From Sphingobacterium olei (GTDB lineage: Bacteria; Bacteroidota; Bacteroidia; Sphingobacteriales; Sphingobacteriaceae): DNA of 64,000 nucleotides. A program made the translations under genes and the position numbers. The notes below the pieces were generated by a model that was given only the letters and a program-made list of their open reading frames with translations, searched no databases and was not told where the DNA came from. Location of the stretch: NCBI RefSeq assembly GCF_005048855.1, contig NZ_SUME01000004.1, forward strand, positions 372,001-436,000, written 5' to 3'. Below are positions 54,062 to 63,604 of this stretch, piece by piece (the stretch's first letter is position 1; each line of letters begins with the position of its first letter).

Positions 54062-54541
54062 ATGAAAATAAAAGTAGGTTTTGGATTTGATGTTCATCAA
54101 ATGAGGGAAGGTCATCCGTTTTTCGTAGGTGGGGTTCAGCTTGATCATCATTCTGGGGCATTTGGCCACTCCGATGCGGATGTGTTAGTTCACGCGATTT
54201 GCGATGCTATTCTAGGCGCAGCCAACCTGGAGGATATTGGTTATCATTTTCCGAATACGGATCCTGCATGGAAGGGTATCAACAGTCTCGTATTATTAGA
54301 AGAGTGCGTTCGATTAATAGGTGATAAAGGCTGGAATATAGGAAACATCGATGCAATGCTATGTTTGGAAGCTCCCAAAATAAAACCGTATATCGCTGAA
54401 ATGAAAAAGAAACTTGCAGCGTCGACGGGCTTGGATATAGAAGACATTTCTATTAAGGCTACTACAAACGAGACGATGGGTTTTATTGGAAGGGAAGAGG
54501 GAGTAGTGGCATATGCCGTCTGTTTGATTCAGAAGGATTAA
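54062..54541 (+). CDS. ispF: 2-C-methyl-D-erythritol 2,4-cyclodiphosphate synthase
   Basis: The fifth enzyme of the MEP isoprenoid pathway; it cyclises CDP-ME-2-phosphate with release of CMP. The 159 residues carry the metal ligands Asp10 and His12 (FDVHQM) and His44 (in GHSDADVLVHA), and the conserved KATTNETMGFIGREEG segment. Length is normal. The reading frame ends in TTAA, which also supplies the stop of the convergent transporter gene. Confidence 0.98.
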   Translation: MKIKVGFGFDVHQMREGHPFFVGGVQLDHHSGAFGHSDADVLVHAICDAILGAANLEDIGYHFPNTDPAWKGINSLVLLEECVRLIGDKGWNIGNIDAMLCLEAPKIKPYIAEMKKKLAASTGLDIEDISIKATTNETMGFIGREEGVVAYAVCLIQKD

Positions 54542-55758
54542 CTCTTATTGATTCGTTTAAAATAACGAATGGCGATAATCAAAGCGATTAAGGCTAATAA
54601 ACCTGCCACAAAAAATGGAGCTCCAGGGAAATAAATTGGAGTTCCTTTACTGGAAAAATGTGAAAATAAACTTGTCATCATCAAGGGGCCAATGATAGCC
54701 GTTAGACTGATAACACAAGTTATGCCTCCTTGGATTTGCCCTTGTTCATTCTGCGGTACCAGGTTAGAAACATAACTTTGAAGAGATGGTGCAGCAATTC
54801 CGGCTAACACATAAGGAATACTGATGGCAAAAAGCATCCAGCTGTCCGTAGAGAGTCCATACAGTGGAAGAGATATCGTATACAATAAGATCCCTAAAAC
54901 GATAGCCCATTGGAGTCCAATTCTAGGTAATATGAGCCGAATTAAACCCGCCTGAACAATCATCAATAAGATGCCAATAAACCCAAGAGATATACCGACC
55001 ATTCGTTCGTTCCAATGGAACTTTTCCATTGTATAGTACGACCACGTGCTCTGTACCGAATGAGCAGCCATGTTGATTAGGAAAATGCATATGATCAATG
55101 GCAGGATGATGGGGTATTTATTGATATGGACAAAGGTTCCAATAGGATTTGCTAATCGCCAATTGAAAGATCTTCTTAATTCAGGTTTTAGCGATTCGGG
55201 AACGATAAAATAACCGTAAATGAAATTAAGAAAGCTTAATAAAGCAGCCGCGAAAAAAGGCACGCGTGCGCCGTAATGACCTAGCAATCCCCCTAACACC
55301 GGCCCTATAATAAAACCCACACCGAATGCCGCCCCCAACAACCCGAAATTTTGTGCCTTATTTTGTGGCGTGCTGATATCTGCTATGTAGGCTGCAGCAA
55401 CTGTATGACTCGCTCCGGTTACGCCTGCAATTAAGCGTCCCATAAAAAGCCAGAACATAGAAGGAGCAAAACCCATCAAAAGATAATTAATACAAAAACC
55501 GAAAAGGGAAATCAGTAATACTGGTCGTCTTCCGAAACGATCGCTTAGGCTACCGAGAACCGAAGCAAAAAAAAATTGGGTAAATGCATACGCAAAAACA
55601 AGCCAGCCTCCGTACTGTGATGCTTCGCTAATATCGCCGTGGATAAGTTCCTGAATAAGCTTGGGCATCACAGGGATGATTATACCCAAACCAATCGTAT
55701 CAATTACTACGGTGATAAAAATAAAAAAAAGACCAGCTGATGTTTTATTATTTTTCAT
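54538..55758 (-). CDS. MFS transporter, TCR/Tet family
   Basis: A 406-residue, 12-helix major facilitator, probably a drug/H+ antiporter. TM1 carries the Tet-type IDTIGLGIIIPVMP segment, motif A is GSLSDRFGRRPVLL (about residues 70-83), and motif C is GVGFIIGPVLGGLLG (about 146-160). It resembles the Tet family by these motifs, but chromosomal members of this group often do not confer tetracycline resistance, so the substrate is unknown. Its stop codon overlaps that of ispF by 4 bases. Confidence 0.88.
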   Translation of the reverse strand: MKNNKTSAGLFFIFITVVIDTIGLGIIIPVMPKLIQELIHGDISEASQYGGWLVFAYAFTQFFFASVLGSLSDRFGRRPVLLISLFGFCINYLLMGFAPSMFWLFMGRLIAGVTGASHTVAAAYIADISTPQNKAQNFGLLGAAFGVGFIIGPVLGGLLGHYGARVPFFAAALLSFLNFIYGYFIVPESLKPELRRSFNWRLANPIGTFVHINKYPIILPLIICIFLINMAAHSVQSTWSYYTMEKFHWNERMVGISLGFIGILLMIVQAGLIRLILPRIGLQWAIVLGILLYTISLPLYGLSTDSWMLFAISIPYVLAGIAAPSLQSYVSNLVPQNEQGQIQGGITCVISLTAIIGPLMMTSLFSHFSSKGTPIYFPGAPFFVAGLLALIALIIAIRYFKRINKS

Positions 55759-55873
55759 TACAGAGCGTAAATGTATAAAAAGTATGGGTAGTCAATGATA
55801 ATAAAATTTAGTTTTTTTTAACATGTCATCACCTTACAATTATTACTATTTTTAGTCTATAAGCTTGTCTTTC

Positions 55874-55904
55874 TTGCATTGCACCTCAAGTTTATCTAAG
55901 TTTG
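55874..55904 (+). promoter_or_regulatory. Promoter of sprE/porW
   Basis: TTG at 55874-55876, a 20-base spacer, then TAAGTTTG at 55897-55904: an almost ideal Bacteroidota promoter. The predicted leader is about 45 bases. Confidence 0.65.
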
Positions 55905-55957
55905 CATTTATATGGATAGTTGTGTGTCGGAAGTTACTTAAGTTTTGAAATTAGAGA

Positions 55958-58900
55958 ATGCTTAATCTGAAAAAGATTTATCGGTTGAAAAAGATATGTT
56001 TTCTGTTGTTCCTTGCGATGAGTGTCACTGCTTTTGTGGCAGGATGTAAGGGTGTTAAAAGAAGCAACACTGCTTTTCAAAAAGTAGATGCCGGAAATGA
56101 TACCACAGCTCAGTTTAGTTTCATGCAGAACGTTACCTCAAAATATAACATTCTGTACAATGCGAATCTGATGTTGGACAAAGAACGTGACGCAATAGCA
56201 AATATCAAGACACATAACTATCAAATCCGTCAGACCGTTTTCGACGAACCCACTGCTCAAGGCGACTCCCATATGATGATGGATTCCCTGATTCAAAAGG
56301 CTTATAAAGTTGTAAACACGAAGCAGGACAGCAGATACGTCAACCATGCATATTTTATTATTGGGAAGGCCAATTATTACAAAGGGTCTTACTACACGGC
56401 TTTGGAGTTTTTTAATCATCTCATCCGTAATTCTGGTGAACAGGCGGATTTCGTATCTTTGGCATATGCGTGGAAATCCCGAGCCTTGCTTCAAATAGGT
56501 AAAGAAGAACAAGCGAAGTTAATGGTAGATTCTGCGTTTGCAACCTTGAGTGAAGAAAAGGATGTGCGCACCTTTATCAATGCTGCGAAGGCAAATTACC
56601 TCATACGTAATGGAAAAGAGCTGGAAGCGATTCCCTATTTGGAGTATGCCTTAGAATCGAATAGTGATCTGAGTAACAAGAGGAGGTGGATGTTTTTGCT
56701 CGCACAGTTATACCGTGACAATGGTCAAGCAGAGCATGCTCTTCAATACTTTCAGCGGATTTCAAAAAGCAATGTGCCCTATGACATGGCGTTTGAAGCT
56801 TCCCTACAAACAGCTTTTTTGAAAGGAAATAGATATTCATCGGTCGAAGATCGCGTAAAGCCATTGAAAAGAATGCTTCGTGAAGGTAAAAATGACGGAT
56901 ACCAGGATCAGATTTTATTTCAAATAGGAGACATATACTATGCAGACGGCAAAATAGATGAAGCGCTTGCGTCATATAATAGATCGTTGAGCGAACCGAA
57001 AAGAAATAATTACCAAACTACCGAGACCTATTTGAAATTGGGGGACCATTACTTTGAAGGGAGTAAATATCATTTAGCCCAATTATACTACGATTCCGTA
57101 GCAACGGTATTGCCTGCAGATTATACGGATGTAAATAAGGTGCGTCGGAAATTGGGCTATATGTCCGAAATCACCAGACTGTATTCCGAAATTGCATGGC
57201 AAGATACCTTATTACAGTTAGCCGCGCTGAGTGAAACAGACCTAGAAAATGTGTTGGAAGAATATGCTAATGTCGCGTTAAAGGCAAAGAAACTGGAAAT
57301 AGAAAAAACAAAACTAGCAGAATCCAAATCTAAAAATCGAAAAAATACTACACAGAATGTAAACGCAGCACAGATGACGTTTGGCGCACCTACTAATTCA
57401 TTAGCTGCAAATTCTGACAAAACATTTTATTTTAATAATCAGGATGAATTGGTTTTGGGGCAGTCGTCCTTTAGACGACGCTGGGGTAATAGACAACTGA
57501 AAGATAATTGGCGTTACGAGGCAGATAATTCAGCAGCAGTTAAAGTAACCCAAAACACCCCTTTGGGAACTGACCTTGTGAAAAATGAAGACGTTGAATT
57601 GGATGAAACACTTTTTGTGTCATCTGTAAAGTCCAGATACAGCAGTGAAATCCCAACACAGAAAGAGGCGTACGAAGCAAGCCATAAAAAGGTTCACGAT
57701 AACCTAATTGTTATCGGAAACATATACCGGGACTACACCAAAGACAACATCGATGCCATTAAAGTGTATGAGGAGTTTTTGAGAAGATATCCAAATACGG
57801 AAGCTGGTGCGGAAATATACTATTCCCTATACCGTATGTATGATGGTTTAGACCAAGCCAAGTCATTGGATTACAAAAACCGTTTGATTGCATTATACCC
57901 TAAAAGTTTACATGCGCAGGTCGCACGTGATCCATCTTACATGGATAAAATAAAAAGGGATAAAAATATTTTGGATCGTGTATTCGAAAAGCTGTTCACG
58001 CTGTACGCCAATGGCGATCATATGACTGTTATTACCGAGGCAGACAAAGACTTAAAAGAACGCTTTGAAAACACGGGGTTAGTGGCTCAGGTGGAATATC
58101 TACGTGCTTTAGCTGTAGGTAGAGTTGGGCGGGTAGAAGATTTTACGGAAGCGTTGAATGATATCGTTGCAAAGTATCCTACAGATAGTTTGGTGGTGCC
58201 TTTAGCAAAGGAGAACTTAGCCTTTATAGCGCAGTATCCGAATTACTTTACCAATCGTGTAAATGCCCTACAGGATATAGACAAAAGTAGAATAGCGTTT
58301 ATAGACGAACCGCACATGACGGCGTGGCCCAGTCTAGGTATTGACGGAGATTATAGAACTGGTACGGCAATTGTGCAAGAGAAACCTAAACCCAAGGAAG
58401 AAATAAAAATTGCTAAAGTAGAACCTGCAATCGAACAGGTTGCTAATACTGAAAGCGTGGCTGTAAAAGAAGAAAAGAAAGAAGAAATAATTGCAAAAGT
58501 CGAAATAGCGATAAAAGAAGAGCCCAAAAAAGAGGAGTTGGTAAAAGCGGAAGAAAAAGTTGCTGTAGAAGAATTGAATCAGGAAGTTGAAGTAGTGGAC
58601 GAAATTAAGGAGGAAAGAACGCTAGCAGGTCTATCGGGTGTTACGACAGATGGTAAAATAAATGCAAGCACGCAGGTTAATACCAACTTATCGATCGGCC
58701 AAATCAATAGACCGGTGGGGCAGGTAAATATTGATCTTGGTCCAAATGACTATAGAGATAAAAAGCTTTTCCCAGATACAGCTACCTATTATTTTACCGT
58801 TAATGTGATGGATGCAAAATTAAACATGGCACCGAGCAGGTACGGAATAGGGCAGTTTAATCGAACGCGCTATGCCCAGTTAGCAATCAATCATCAGCTG

Positions 58901-59119
58901 AAAATGGTAAACGGGGAGAATCAACTTATATTTATCGGACCGTTCAATACCTTTGACGAAGTAAAAGCATACGAATCAAAGATTTTGCCAATGATGCATG
59001 AAATTATGAAAGTACCTGTAGAAATTTACAATACTTTTGTCGTTACAAAAGAGGTGTTTCCATCTCTTACGGACGGGGTGCAGATTAAGAATTATCATCA
59101 AACTTATAGTGAACAGTAG
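55958..59119 (+). CDS. sprE: Type IX secretion/gliding TPR lipoprotein SprE (PorW)
   Basis: A 1053-residue lipoprotein (Cys30 in FVAGC) required for type IX secretion and gliding in relatives. The motif KYNILYNANLMLDKE near residue 62 is the family hallmark, followed by tetratricopeptide-like repeats through about residue 760 (for example YKGSYYTALEFFNHLIR, KDNIDAIKVYEEFLRRYPNTEAG). A Lys/Glu-rich linker covers about 810-890 and a C-terminal 110-residue domain resembles a SPOR-type fold (IFIGPFNTFDEVKAYESKI). The next gene, 21 bases downstream, is a class A penicillin-binding protein, so the two are probably co-transcribed. Confidence 0.87.
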   Translation: MLNLKKIYRLKKICFLLFLAMSVTAFVAGCKGVKRSNTAFQKVDAGNDTTAQFSFMQNVTSKYNILYNANLMLDKERDAIANIKTHNYQIRQTVFDEPTAQGDSHMMMDSLIQKAYKVVNTKQDSRYVNHAYFIIGKANYYKGSYYTALEFFNHLIRNSGEQADFVSLAYAWKSRALLQIGKEEQAKLMVDSAFATLSEEKDVRTFINAAKANYLIRNGKELEAIPYLEYALESNSDLSNKRRWMFLLAQLYRDNGQAEHALQYFQRISKSNVPYDMAFEASLQTAFLKGNRYSSVEDRVKPLKRMLREGKNDGYQDQILFQIGDIYYADGKIDEALASYNRSLSEPKRNNYQTTETYLKLGDHYFEGSKYHLAQLYYDSVATVLPADYTDVNKVRRKLGYMSEITRLYSEIAWQDTLLQLAALSETDLENVLEEYANVALKAKKLEIEKTKLAESKSKNRKNTTQNVNAAQMTFGAPTNSLAANSDKTFYFNNQDELVLGQSSFRRRWGNRQLKDNWRYEADNSAAVKVTQNTPLGTDLVKNEDVELDETLFVSSVKSRYSSEIPTQKEAYEASHKKVHDNLIVIGNIYRDYTKDNIDAIKVYEEFLRRYPNTEAGAEIYYSLYRMYDGLDQAKSLDYKNRLIALYPKSLHAQVARDPSYMDKIKRDKNILDRVFEKLFTLYANGDHMTVITEADKDLKERFENTGLVAQVEYLRALAVGRVGRVEDFTEALNDIVAKYPTDSLVVPLAKENLAFIAQYPNYFTNRVNALQDIDKSRIAFIDEPHMTAWPSLGIDGDYRTGTAIVQEKPKPKEEIKIAKVEPAIEQVANTESVAVKEEKKEEIIAKVEIAIKEEPKKEELVKAEEKVAVEELNQEVEVVDEIKEERTLAGLSGVTTDGKINASTQVNTNLSIGQINRPVGQVNIDLGPNDYRDKKLFPDTATYYFTVNVMDAKLNMAPSRYGIGQFNRTRYAQLAINHQLKMVNGENQLIFIGPFNTFDEVKAYESKILPMMHEIMKVPVEIYNTFVVTKEVFPSLTDGVQIKNYHQTYSEQ

Positions 59120-59140
59120 TTTTACAACTATCATATTAAA

Positions 59141-61384
59141 ATGAAGAGAGAGTCTAAAAAAAATAAATTAACGCAAGAAGATATTTCCCGCTATACACGC
59201 AATTTTTGGAAATTCCTCATCGGCATTGTTGTTTGTGCGGTCTTATTTTTAGCCTGTGTGCGTATGGGTTTTTTTGGGTCACTACCTTCTTTTGAAGATT
59301 TGGAGAATCCAAGAAGTAATTTAGCTTCGGAAATACTGACCGATGATCACAAGGTATTGGGTACATACTATGTTCACAATCGGTCTAATGTAAAATACAG
59401 TGAATTATCTCCTCATTTGGTCAATGCATTGATCGCTACTGAAGATAAGCGTTTCTACGGCCATTCGGGAATTGATTATTCTAGAACGGTAACGGCCATA
59501 TTTTACACTTTGGTTGGTAATAAGCAGGGAGGGAGCACAATTACACAGCAATTGGCATTGAATCTTTTTTCGGAAAGAAGAGAGCGTAATAAGGTCAAGC
59601 GGGTGATGCAGAAGTTTCAAGAATGGATTACCGCTGTACGATTAGAACGTAATTATACGAAGGAAGAGATTATTATGATGTATTTCAATACGGTTGATTT
59701 TGGCGCGTACAATACCTACGGTATTAAATCTGCGGCGCGTACGTATTTTGATACGACTCCGGATAAGCTGACTGCAGAGCAGGCCGCCGTATTGGTAGCC
59801 ATGTTAAAAGGTACTTATTTGTATTCTCCAATTAAGTTTCCGGAAAAGTCTCAACTGCGTAGAAATCAAGTTCTTATTAATATGCATGATGAAGGCTTTT
59901 TAAGTGATGAAGAACTGAGTACAGCTAAAGAAAAGCCGTTGGGATTGAAATTACGGATTTCAAATTACGGAGAAGGTTTAGCACCGTATTTCCGGGCGGT
60001 ATTAAAAGAGGAAATAAAGAAGGAGTTTCAAAGACTTTCTATTACCAAGCCAGATGGTAGCCCGTATGATTTAGATAAAGATGGATTACGTATCTACACG
60101 CCTATCAACTATAGTATGCAACAATATGCGGAAGATGCACAAAAGGAATGGATGCAGACACTGCAAAATGAATTTGATAAGCAATGGAAGCGCAGAAATG
60201 CATTTACAGGTGAAAATGCGAAATTGTTGGAAACAGGGATGAAACGTTCGGATCGCTACCGCATGTTGAAGAACGAGGGGCTGTCTGAAGCTGATATCAA
60301 GAAAGCGTTCAATACAAAAGTACCTATGACTCTGTTTACATGGAAAGGGAATATTGATACCGTAATGACGCCAATGGATTCAATTAAGTACAATAAACTA
60401 TTGCTACGGAATGCGATGATGGCTATGGAGCCGCAAACAGGGCATATTAAAGCTTGGGTAGGAGGGATTAATTTCGAGCATTTCAAATATGATCAAGTGA
60501 AGTTGGGAACACGCCAGGTAGGCTCAACGGCGAAACCATTCACCTATGCGGTAGCAATTGATAATGGCTACTCCCCGTGTTTTACTGTACCTAATCATCA
60601 AAGAACTTATGGTAATTGGACGCCGCGTGGAACGGTTCAAGGTGGCGATCCCATTACATTGAAGAATGCATTAAAATACTCTCAAAATTTTGCTTCCGCC
60701 TACGTGATAAATGAAGTGAGTGCATCTAGTGTTGCGGCATTAACTAAAAGGATGGGTATAACATCGAATGTACCCAGTTATCCTTCGATAGCTTTAGGAG
60801 CATATGAAGCCTCTGTCTTCGATATGGTGGGAGCCTATTCGGCTTTTGTGAACCACGGGACGTGGATCGAACCAACTATGATCCTACGGGTCGAAGATAA
60901 GAACGGTACATCCATTTATGAGAAGGCGCCAAAAGTAGTGAAAGCACTGAATGGAGAATCCGCTTATATTATGGTCGATATATTAAAAAGTGTGGTAGAT
61001 GGCGGTACCGGAAGTCGTCTTCGCCGTAAAGAATATGGCGGACTGACTTATCCGATGGGTGGAAAAACAGGGACGACAAATGATAATTCTGATGCCTGGT
61101 TTATCGGTATTACACCGGAGCTGGTTGCGGGTGTATGGACAGGTGCAGAAGACCGGGGTATTAGTTTTAGCAATATGCAATATGGTCAGGGTGCTGCTGC
61201 CGCACTTCCGGTTTTTGGTTTATTTATGAAGAAGGTGTATGGTGATAAAGACTTAAAATATTCAAAAGAAGACTTCACCTTACCTCCCGGTGGAATGACA
61301 AGAGAAATGGACTGTAGTAAATATTCTAAATTCGATGGTATCACAGAAGATCCTCCGTTGGATGACGATCGGCTAGGATTTTAA
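59141..61384 (+). CDS. Class A penicillin-binding protein (PBP1A-type)
   Basis: A bifunctional peptidoglycan synthase of 747 residues. A membrane anchor spans about residues 22-40. The glycosyltransferase (GT51) domain has catalytic Glu101 in EDKRFYGHSG and the QGGSTITQQ motif from residue 129. The transpeptidase domain has Ser462 (STAK), Ser514 (SQN) and Lys642 (KTG). It ends in a short acidic tail. It is in an operon with sprE, which suggests a coupling between wall synthesis and the secretion machine, though operon position alone does not show it. Which of the genome's class A PBPs it is cannot be told from here. Confidence 0.95.
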   Translation: MKRESKKNKLTQEDISRYTRNFWKFLIGIVVCAVLFLACVRMGFFGSLPSFEDLENPRSNLASEILTDDHKVLGTYYVHNRSNVKYSELSPHLVNALIATEDKRFYGHSGIDYSRTVTAIFYTLVGNKQGGSTITQQLALNLFSERRERNKVKRVMQKFQEWITAVRLERNYTKEEIIMMYFNTVDFGAYNTYGIKSAARTYFDTTPDKLTAEQAAVLVAMLKGTYLYSPIKFPEKSQLRRNQVLINMHDEGFLSDEELSTAKEKPLGLKLRISNYGEGLAPYFRAVLKEEIKKEFQRLSITKPDGSPYDLDKDGLRIYTPINYSMQQYAEDAQKEWMQTLQNEFDKQWKRRNAFTGENAKLLETGMKRSDRYRMLKNEGLSEADIKKAFNTKVPMTLFTWKGNIDTVMTPMDSIKYNKLLLRNAMMAMEPQTGHIKAWVGGINFEHFKYDQVKLGTRQVGSTAKPFTYAVAIDNGYSPCFTVPNHQRTYGNWTPRGTVQGGDPITLKNALKYSQNFASAYVINEVSASSVAALTKRMGITSNVPSYPSIALGAYEASVFDMVGAYSAFVNHGTWIEPTMILRVEDKNGTSIYEKAPKVVKALNGESAYIMVDILKSVVDGGTGSRLRRKEYGGLTYPMGGKTGTTNDNSDAWFIGITPELVAGVWTGAEDRGISFSNMQYGQGAAAALPVFGLFMKKVYGDKDLKYSKEDFTLPPGGMTREMDCSKYSKFDGITEDPPLDDDRLGF

Positions 61385-61424
61385 TACAATACGCAATGTC
61401 ATTAAGTTAAGGGCTATACATTGA

Positions 61425-61550
61425 ATATTGTCATCCTGGAGCTCGTTGAAGGGGCTTACTGCACGGCTTTTTGGGTATTATTCATTTGTGTTTGTATAAA
61501 AATGCATGATTGATTGCTTCGCAGTTCCTGTCGTCGGGATGGCAAAATAC
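61425..61550. repeat. Degenerate interspersed repeat relic upstream of uvrC
   Basis: TTGTCATCCTGGAGCTCGTTGAAGG at the left and GTCGTCGGGATGGC (inverted orientation) at the right are worn copies of the CGTCATCCTGAGC...-type short repeat; the middle has no ORF. Presented as fragments: left TTGTCATCCTGGAG, right CGTCGGGATGGC. Confidence 0.4.
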
Positions 61551-61603
61551 TAGTTAACAGCTTTAACGCAATACCTATCGGAAGAGTGTAGAGAATAGAG
61601 GCA

Positions 61604-63409
61604 ATGAGTGGATTTGACTATAAAGAAGAACTAAAAAGGATACCTCATAAGCCGGGCGTATATCAATATTTTGATAAAGGCGGTGAATTGATCTACGTGG
61701 GTAAAGCCAAAGATCTACGAAACCGTGTGGGTTCCTATTTTGTCAATGACAGGCAACTCAATTCGAAAACACGTGTCCTTGTACGCAAAATTCAACGTAT
61801 CGCATTTACGATTGTGGATACGGAAATCGACGCCTGGCTTCTGGAAAACAATCTGATCAAGAAACATAAACCGCGGTATAACGTCATGTTAAAAGATGAC
61901 AAAACCTATCCGTGGATCGTGATCAAAAATGAACATTTCCCCCGAATTTATTGGACACGCAAATACATCAAAGATGGTTCCCGCTATTTTGGTCCGTATG
62001 CTTCTGTTGGTATGATGCACATTGTGTTGGATACCATAAGGGAGTTGTTTCCTTTGCGTACGTGTAATCTTAATTTAGCACCTCAGAATATTGCGAAGGG
62101 CAAGTACAAAGTATGTCTGGAATACCAGATCGGTAATTGTAGAGGGCCATGCGAAGGATTTCAAGAGGAGGAAGATTATAGCCAAAATCTAAGCGACATC
62201 AAGGATATCCTGAACGGTAAAATCTCGGTGGTCACAAATCGTTTGAAGGTTCAGCTTAATGATGCAATTGCCGAATTAAAGTTTGAAGCTGCACACAGCC
62301 TAAAAGCGAAATTGGATAAACTAGGTAATTACCAAAGCAGATCTACGGTAGTGAGCTCGTCTATTTCCAATGTAGACGTATTTAGCATCGCTTCGGATGA
62401 AAGTTATGCTTTTGTGAATTTCCTAAAAGTAATGAATGGTGTTGTCATCCAAACCCAGACCCTGGAAATGAAAAAGCGCTTGGATGAAAGCGATGCAGAG
62501 CTGCTCGCCCTAGCTATTCCGGAAATACGCAGCCGTTTTAAGAGTGTTTCACGGGAGATCATTGTGCCTTTTGATTTAGAGATCGAGAGTGTTCCCGAAT
62601 ACATAAAATTTACAGTACCCAAAGCGGGTGATAAATTTAAGCTTTTAGAGCTTTCACTTAAGAATGTCGCCTACTTTAAAAAGGAACGGTTGACACAGTA
62701 CGAGCGTCTGAATCCCGAATTGAAGACGGAGCGCATCCTTCTTCAGATGCAGAAGGACTTAAGACTGAATGTACTTCCTCGACATATCGAATGTTTTGAT
62801 AACTCCAATATTCAAGGTAGTTTTCCAGTATCGGCGATTGTGGTATTCAAAGATGCAAAGCCTTCTAAGAAGGACTATCGGCATTTTAATGTGAAGACCG
62901 TTGTAGGACCGGATGATTTTGCGACGATGGAAGAGGCTGTATACAGGAGATATAAGCGTGTTTTAGATGAAGAGCAGTCGTTGCCTCAATTAATCATAAT
63001 AGATGGCGGAAAGGGGCAGCTGAGCGCAGCCTTGAAGAGCTTACGCTTGCTAGGGATCGAAAAACAAGTGACCATCATCGGTATTGCCAAACGATTGGAA
63101 GAACTGTTTTATCCCGGAGATCAGTATCCGCTTTATCTGGATAAGAAATCAGAAACGCTTCGTATCATTCAACACCTTCGCGATGAGGCCCACCGATTTG
63201 GGATCACCTTTCACCGTAACCAGCGAAGCCGCAAGACGTTTGTGTCGGAATTGGATAATATTCCTGGAATTGGGAAGACGACAGTAGAACGTCTACTGAA
63301 AACGTTTAAGTCCGTGAAACGAATAAAGGAACAGCCGGACGAAGAGCTTAAAAAGGTATTAAATCAAAAACAATTAATGGCTCTTCGGACGTACTTTTTG
63401 GAGAAATAA
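61604..63409 (+). CDS. uvrC: Excinuclease ABC subunit C
   Basis: The dual-incision nuclease of nucleotide excision repair. The 601 residues contain the N-terminal GIY-YIG nuclease (about 15-95, GVYQYF...LIYVGKAKDLRNR), a four-Cys cluster segment (about 160-190: Cys in RTCNL, KVCLEY, GNCRGPC) likely to hold an Fe-S cluster, a UVR motif (about 205-245) that binds UvrB, the RNase H-like nuclease domain (about 385-540, ECFDNSNIQGSFPV) and C-terminal HhH motifs (IPGIGKTTVERLL). Length is typical of Bacteroidota UvrC. Confidence 0.97.
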   Translation: MSGFDYKEELKRIPHKPGVYQYFDKGGELIYVGKAKDLRNRVGSYFVNDRQLNSKTRVLVRKIQRIAFTIVDTEIDAWLLENNLIKKHKPRYNVMLKDDKTYPWIVIKNEHFPRIYWTRKYIKDGSRYFGPYASVGMMHIVLDTIRELFPLRTCNLNLAPQNIAKGKYKVCLEYQIGNCRGPCEGFQEEEDYSQNLSDIKDILNGKISVVTNRLKVQLNDAIAELKFEAAHSLKAKLDKLGNYQSRSTVVSSSISNVDVFSIASDESYAFVNFLKVMNGVVIQTQTLEMKKRLDESDAELLALAIPEIRSRFKSVSREIIVPFDLEIESVPEYIKFTVPKAGDKFKLLELSLKNVAYFKKERLTQYERLNPELKTERILLQMQKDLRLNVLPRHIECFDNSNIQGSFPVSAIVVFKDAKPSKKDYRHFNVKTVVGPDDFATMEEAVYRRYKRVLDEEQSLPQLIIIDGGKGQLSAALKSLRLLGIEKQVTIIGIAKRLEELFYPGDQYPLYLDKKSETLRIIQHLRDEAHRFGITFHRNQRSRKTFVSELDNIPGIGKTTVERLLKTFKSVKRIKEQPDEELKKVLNQKQLMALRTYFLEK

Positions 63410-63413
63410 AAAT

Positions 63414-63599
63414 GTGTCTAAAAGAACGATATCGTCTTCATTGCGAGCGAATCTGTCGGAGGAAGAGTTTAATCACTGGATGGCGTCTAAAAAACATGGT
63501 ATCGTCATTGCGAGGAGGCACGACGTGGCAATCTTCTTTGATTCGATAAGATTGCTTCGCTTCGCTCGCAATGACGTAAAAGTGCACTTTTTTAGACAC
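63414..63599. repeat. Interspersed inverted-repeat element between uvrC and era
   Basis: The ends gtgtctaaaa (63414-63423) and ttttagacac (63590-63599) are perfect 10-bp inverted repeats. Inside, cgtcattgcgag (63503-63514) pairs with ctcgcaatgacg (63565-63576), and gcaatctt (63528-63535) with aagattgc (63548-63555). A third, diverged copy of the end (gtgtctaaaagaacgatatc...ttgcgag) lies at 63414-63447, so the left side is duplicated. It starts 4 bases after the uvrC stop and may serve as its terminator. Confidence 0.75.
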
Positions 63600-63604
63600 T
63601 CCTG

